From: Austropuccinia psidii
Lineage: Eukaryota > Basidiomycota > Pucciniomycetes > Pucciniales > Sphaerophragmiaceae
Direction of reading: 5' to 3'
Assembly: GCA_023105745.1 (NCBI GenBank)
Contig: JALGQZ010000014.1
Span: 6,638,888 to 6,702,887 of the forward strand
Length of the DNA: 64,000 bases
Shown here piece by piece: positions 59,601-64,000 of the stretch; position 1 is the first letter of the stretch, and each line of letters starts with the position of its first letter. The notes beneath the pieces are model-generated. The model saw only the letters and a list, made by a program, of their open reading frames with translations, had not been told where the DNA came from and did no database searches. The position numbers and the translations under genes are program-made.

Positions 59601-60850
59601 CAAATTCATATTCTACTTATATTTTTCCCTTGAAATAGGTTCAGGAAAAGAAGTTATTTTGGGTTGAGTAAGTGATGAATTCTTAAACACTCACTAAACA
59701 GAAGGAACTGAACATTGTATGACACTTAGGAGTACCATTGTTAATACAATTACATTTTATGGACTACTAGAGTGCTTTCTCAGGGAGATCTGAAGATGTT
59801 GTTGTCAAACAATAACAGTGTTTTTGCATATATATAAAATGAAAAAATATAAAAAATTCTCATCATTCATTTGATTTTCAATTTCAGTGGAAACTCAGCA
59901 GTTTATTCATTGAAAAGCATCACCTGTGGAGAAAATAGCTGGAATATCAGAAACTTTCAATCCTTCAAGGTTAACCCTGCTTAATCTTTCAATAAAATCA
60001 ATAATGAAGCAGTGTTTGGAACATTTTTTTTGCAATATCTCCTTCATCTACACACTTGAGCAGGGCTAACCTACTTAAGAATGGATGATCTTCCTTTTTA
60101 TGGGCCTGGTTATCCATGAAATTATCATTGTCAATTGCTTTGACCAACTGATTGAATATCTCTGACCACCATTGAATCCCTATTTTTCATAATAAAATTA
60201 TTTACCCATCTTCTTCTACCTCCTCAGTATCAGAACAAACCATAGGGTCATAAATTATGAGGCAGATATGGGTGATTTTACCTGATAACGTGATTCTCAC
60301 CAAGGGAAACATTCCTAGAATGATAAATGATACTTTTAATACCTATTAAAATCAATAATACATCTGAAAGGAACCTAAAATTTTCACTTATTTTTATAAC
60401 CATTGCTTCTCCCTCTTGCCCAAAACATGCACCAGATTGCATTGAATTTATTTCCCTTCCTTTTAAAAGTAAGTGAAGTATTTCTCAATTCAGTCTGAAA
60501 CCACCCCATGATTGTTATATCTTTGTTTCAATAAAGTTTCTGATATTCAGTACTTACAAGTGCCAACCACAATGTCCAGTGAAAAGTTATTTTCATGAGC
60601 TCATTAAATGGGTGCTGCCAAGAGTCTTCCAAGTTCCAGTTAGATGGTTCAGCCCCAATATATGGAGTTCATTGTTACAATAACTCATGAATTTTTGCAA
60701 CTGAATATTTGTTGAGGAGTCATTAAATGGCTCATCAGGTGGCCACTTCTACAGCCAATTGCTGCTCCTCTGGGGTTAGAGGGTAGGTAGATTTGTCAAA
60801 TCCTTATTGGGAACTTTGAGAATAAACTAAGAATGCTGGTGGAGGGCTTA
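59601..60850. other. Intergenic between two convergent gene relics
   Basis: No frame with a motif; AT-rich. The 60700-60850 part is close to the minus-strand relic and may contain its last exon. Confidence 0.35.
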
Positions 60851-60852
60851 CT

Positions 60853-61812
60853 TCATTCCATGAACACTCTATCAAAGCTAACCTTTGAGAGGGTGAAGTT
60901 TTTCCTTTTTGGATAGCTGCTTTGAGACCCTTTGTAATATTTTTTGTTTTCCATTTTGTTAACAATTCTTAGATTCCTCCACAAATTCATCTTCCAAATC
61001 ATGTGTAGGATGAAAGCTTGAAGAAGAATTACATGACCCAGATTGAGAAGGAGTTTATTCTGTATTTTCTTGCTGTCCACTTGATCCTGGGACATTTTTA
61101 TTATGAGTCTCACTTGTATTTGAATTATTGCCAGAGAAATTAGTTTTCATGGGTTCATTTGTGGATGATGAAGGTCTCACCCCTTCATATTCCAATGACT
61201 TATGGGTTGAGCCCTGGGCAGAATGGCAAATGGATGAAGCCTTTCCTTTCCTTTTCTTTATTCCAAAGTAGGGAGGAAGTTGTTGAGCCTGAAGCATAGA
61301 GGTCATCAGCTGAAAATTTTCAGTTGTAGTCAACACCATGGAAATATAAGCAAACTACCAAATTCACTCACATTCAGCAATAATCTCCCTTGTTCTAATA
61401 CTTTTACTTTAAGGTAGTAAAGCTAAAGAAGATTAAGAGCCCATTTTGATCAATACACAGTCACCAAGGAACAAGCTTATACAACTGAAAAAATAAAAAA
61501 TCCACCTTGACTCTGGTGACACCTAGGATTCAACAATTCACTACTGCACTGTAACTGACTGATTCCCCTCTTCTCAGTAAGTGGTGGAATCTGTAGCATT
61601 GGTTGCTTGGCTTTTCCTGAATTTGATCTGATGATGCAGTTAAACTTGGATTGAGAAAAGCTGTGTGGGTAAGGTGGATATTCATTTTCAGGCTGAATTC
61701 CAGTAGGATTATCCATTGAGATAATGTTAATACCTGGGACATTGGCTAAAGAAAGAGGCAGAATCACGACTTTGTGCTGAATATATAAATACCTGCTACA
61801 TGAATTGGACAC
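60853..61812 (-). pseudogene. Ser/Asn-rich 3' part of the minus-strand gene relic
   Basis: Minus frame 61812-61477 (111 codons, with PENEYPPYPHSFSQSKF) and frame 61339-60900. The latter holds a basic run KKRKGKASS resembling a nuclear localisation signal, then a Ser/Asn/Thr-rich tract (NFSGNNSNTSETHNK) and DLEDEFVEESKNC, with TGA/TAA stops at about 61055 and 60958. Low-complexity polar sequence of this kind is common in nuclear regulatory proteins. It probably continues the locus at 62574-63983, but the join was not established. Confidence 0.38.
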
Positions 61813-62573
61813 AGTACAGGAGCTATAAGTGGAATATTAGGTGTAGTAGGTTATTTGTATGTAATCATTTCAACACTTCCATTTCTGTTAAATTCAATGG
61901 ATTTTGAACCAGCAAAAAAGGAATCAGAAGACATTGTAGAATAATTAACACTATAGATCCAAGAAAAATTTCAAACACAAAATAATGGATAGAATGACTT
62001 CCTGTTTTATTTTGTAATAGAGGTAGCTTCTAATTGTTAAAGAAAAAGACTCAAAATCCAGGGCTATAACACTTTATGTGGAAATACATTTGTTAATTCC
62101 TTAAAAAAGGCATTTCACAATACATTAGACCAATCTCCAAGTTTGGTGTATCCCTCTTTTCAAAATTCAAGGAAAATCATTCATGTGGTTCTTGCATACA
62201 TTATTTGCATTTCTTACCAAAAATAAAGTAAATTATAAAACCTATGAATATCCTTTGAAAATATTATCCTGATATGAAACTGCTATTATGAATCTTATCA
62301 AGAGTCATTCTCATTACCTTATTTGTATGTACAATATTTTTCACTAAGATTTCCAATGGAAAACCCAATGTTATTTTTCTATTAAGAAAGCCCACTTCCA
62401 CTTTTGAAGCTCATCTTAATTAAATGAAAAATCCAGTCATTACTTTTCACAATGGGACTAATTTTACAAAGCCATATTTCCCACTGGTGAAGCACAGTGG
62501 ACTACCTTAAAGAATCAAAGCCCTAAAAGACAGTTTTGCTTAATATCTACCCCAGCTTACTAAACATAATTTA

Positions 62574-63983
62574 TTATGAAGAAAAACCTCCAAGTACTTC
62601 AACCCAGTAATTAGGAGGGACCCATAGTAACCTCTGAAGAGAATTCCAATAGCTCCTTCTCAAATCCAACAGGCCTGTAGCTACCAATCTTTGCAAAATC
62701 ATGTTTTGAGGTATGATTTTATGAATCACTGGTATCTTCAATTGCATTACGGTGTCTTTGGACTTGGTCAGTGAACCCTCTTCTTGGTGACATATTGGTA
62801 CTTCAATGTTTTGGGGAAGGACTTTTGCATTTTTGCTAACTCTGATCTCGGACACAGATCCATCACAATAAATTATTTCATTCTTGGACCCATACTAATT
62901 TCTATTAATGGCATCTGGATATTTCTTGGGAGTTCCTATACCTGAAACAGGTTCATTGGAATCACTTAAATCAAGATCTTTTAGGGTTCCTTACATTGTA
63001 TCATTGGGTGTCCTCCTGTGAACCTCTGGGGATAGTGGATTATTCACTGAGGGAATGGAAAACTGGGGTGAAGTCACATCATCCTTTGAATACTGTACTG
63101 TGGGAGAATTGAAAAATGGAAATATGGTATAACTAGTGATATTTTCTTTTCCTTTTGGGATCAAGGGTTTTTCCTTTTCCTTCGGTGGTGACTTGTTTTC
63201 AGGAGTTGATGTATGTGAGGTTTGTTTTTTACATGATATAGATTAGATGAAGGCCTTGGGATAGGTTCCAACTCTTTTTTTGATTCCATTTGGGTTTTTT
63301 TATAAACCTGGATATGCCTCAGGAAGAGGTGTTTTTAGATTAAGGTATAACCTTGGAATAGGATCCAGATCTTGATATGAAGCCGTTCATGGATGTTTTA
63401 ATGGTTCCTGATTGCCCTCAGGTGGGGTTTTTGTGTGTCTGAAATGACAATTTAGGTTAATTGTGTTTAGGAAGCTTGTGGCCTATCCAAATCTAATTTT
63501 CTTATCATATTTTGAAGGGTGCCTTTTATATGAAAACAGAAAACCAATCTTCTTACTCTCAGCTCCTAAAGGTGTTTAGAATCCCTGTTTTACTTCCCAA
63601 GTCAAAGTGTCTTTCTCTTAGAGCTGAAAATCATTGTAGCTGGCATGGATTGGAGAAGGTTTCAGTAAGTGAGATCATGAATTTTTTCCACTGGAACCAC
63701 CACATTATGCCTGTGGCTTCCTAGAATTCTTTTGACCAGAATCTCTTGGGGAAGGGGTCCACTCCTCCTCAGGGTTTGGCTTATCATCTGGTGCAATAAA
63801 AGAATCCTGCCTATATTTCTGACCATGAGTATGAAAATGGTCCTGGCAACAATGGCAGCAACCACAATATTTTACAAACAAGCAAGATGAGTGTGCAATT
63901 TATCCTTGCTTATAGGACATACATTTGTTTTGGAAAATTGAATAAATATCCATGCTAGCACATTGCACACAATATTGGTAATC
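62574..63983 (-). pseudogene. Cysteine-rich protein gene remnant, two exons
   Basis: Exon 1 starts at 63983 right after a strong pyrimidine tract and acceptor (ttttttttcttttag on minus). It reads DYQYCVQCASMDIYSI, KCMSYKQG, a TAA at 63891-63889, then SSCLFVKYCGCCHCCQDHF, a dense C-x2-C / C-x-x-C cluster able to bind zinc. The frame then reads NPEEEWTPSPRDSGQ to a TAA at about 63720. Exon 2 starts at 63438 after 'catttcag' and stays in one frame to 62574 (about 288 codons) with five stops. It is Pro/Ser/Lys-rich (TSTPENKSPPKEKEKP, SPQFSIPSVNNPLSPEV) and ends WVPPNYWVEVLGGFSS. One coherent frame with few stops points to a recent loss. Family not recognised; a transposon or transcription-factor origin is possible. 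Confidence 0.5.
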
Positions 63984-64000
63984 CTAAAAGAAAAAAAACG

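Overview
The window is eukaryotic nuclear DNA, very AT-rich, and most of it is decaying mobile-element sequence. One GC-richer island near 23.6-27.4 kb holds a normal intron-containing gene. Introns of about 80-100 bp, copia and Ty3-type retroelements, Mutator-like transposons that carry an OTU protease, and a PIF/Harbinger-type transposase all suggest a large, transposon-swollen basidiomycete genome. The Gag and protease sequences resemble what I remember of rust fungi (Pucciniales; Austropuccinia or Puccinia type). That placement is inference; no search was run.

Layout, left to right. 1-696 (minus) is an open Gag frame that runs off the window edge. 5456-6921 is a long LTR with TGTCAG/CTGACA ends. 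It is followed by two tandem AT-rich units. A 4.3 kb Mutator-like element (7793-12057) lies at the junction of the units, and a 539 bp non-autonomous relative (12158-12696) lies inside the second unit. 13864-16680 is a degraded Gag-protease gene that goes straight to a polypurine tract and the start of another LTR, with no polymerase. 19053-23562 is a complete but inactivated copia element with 260 bp LTRs and a 5 bp target duplication.

25529-27435 is the one gene that looks intact. It encodes an alpha/beta-hydrolase of 464 residues in seven exons, with six GT-AG introns and a total length divisible by three. 29030-29838 is a PIF/Harbinger transposase relic. 30897-34643 is a second MULE-OTU copy in reverse.

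From 37.8 to 52.6 kb there is a giant inverted repeat: two arms of about 6.2 kb and a 2.4 kb spacer. The arms hold two diverged copies of an unidentified multi-exon coding locus that read away from the centre. The spacer holds a third small Mutator-like element and another coding relic. From 56.3 to 64 kb two more unidentified, broken multi-exon genes converge: one on plus (56.3-59.6 kb) and one on minus (60.8-64 kb, starting with a cysteine-rich domain).

The genes do not form a pathway. Apart from the hydrolase, the window is a record of nested insertions and their decay. No rRNA, tRNA or CRISPR array was seen.
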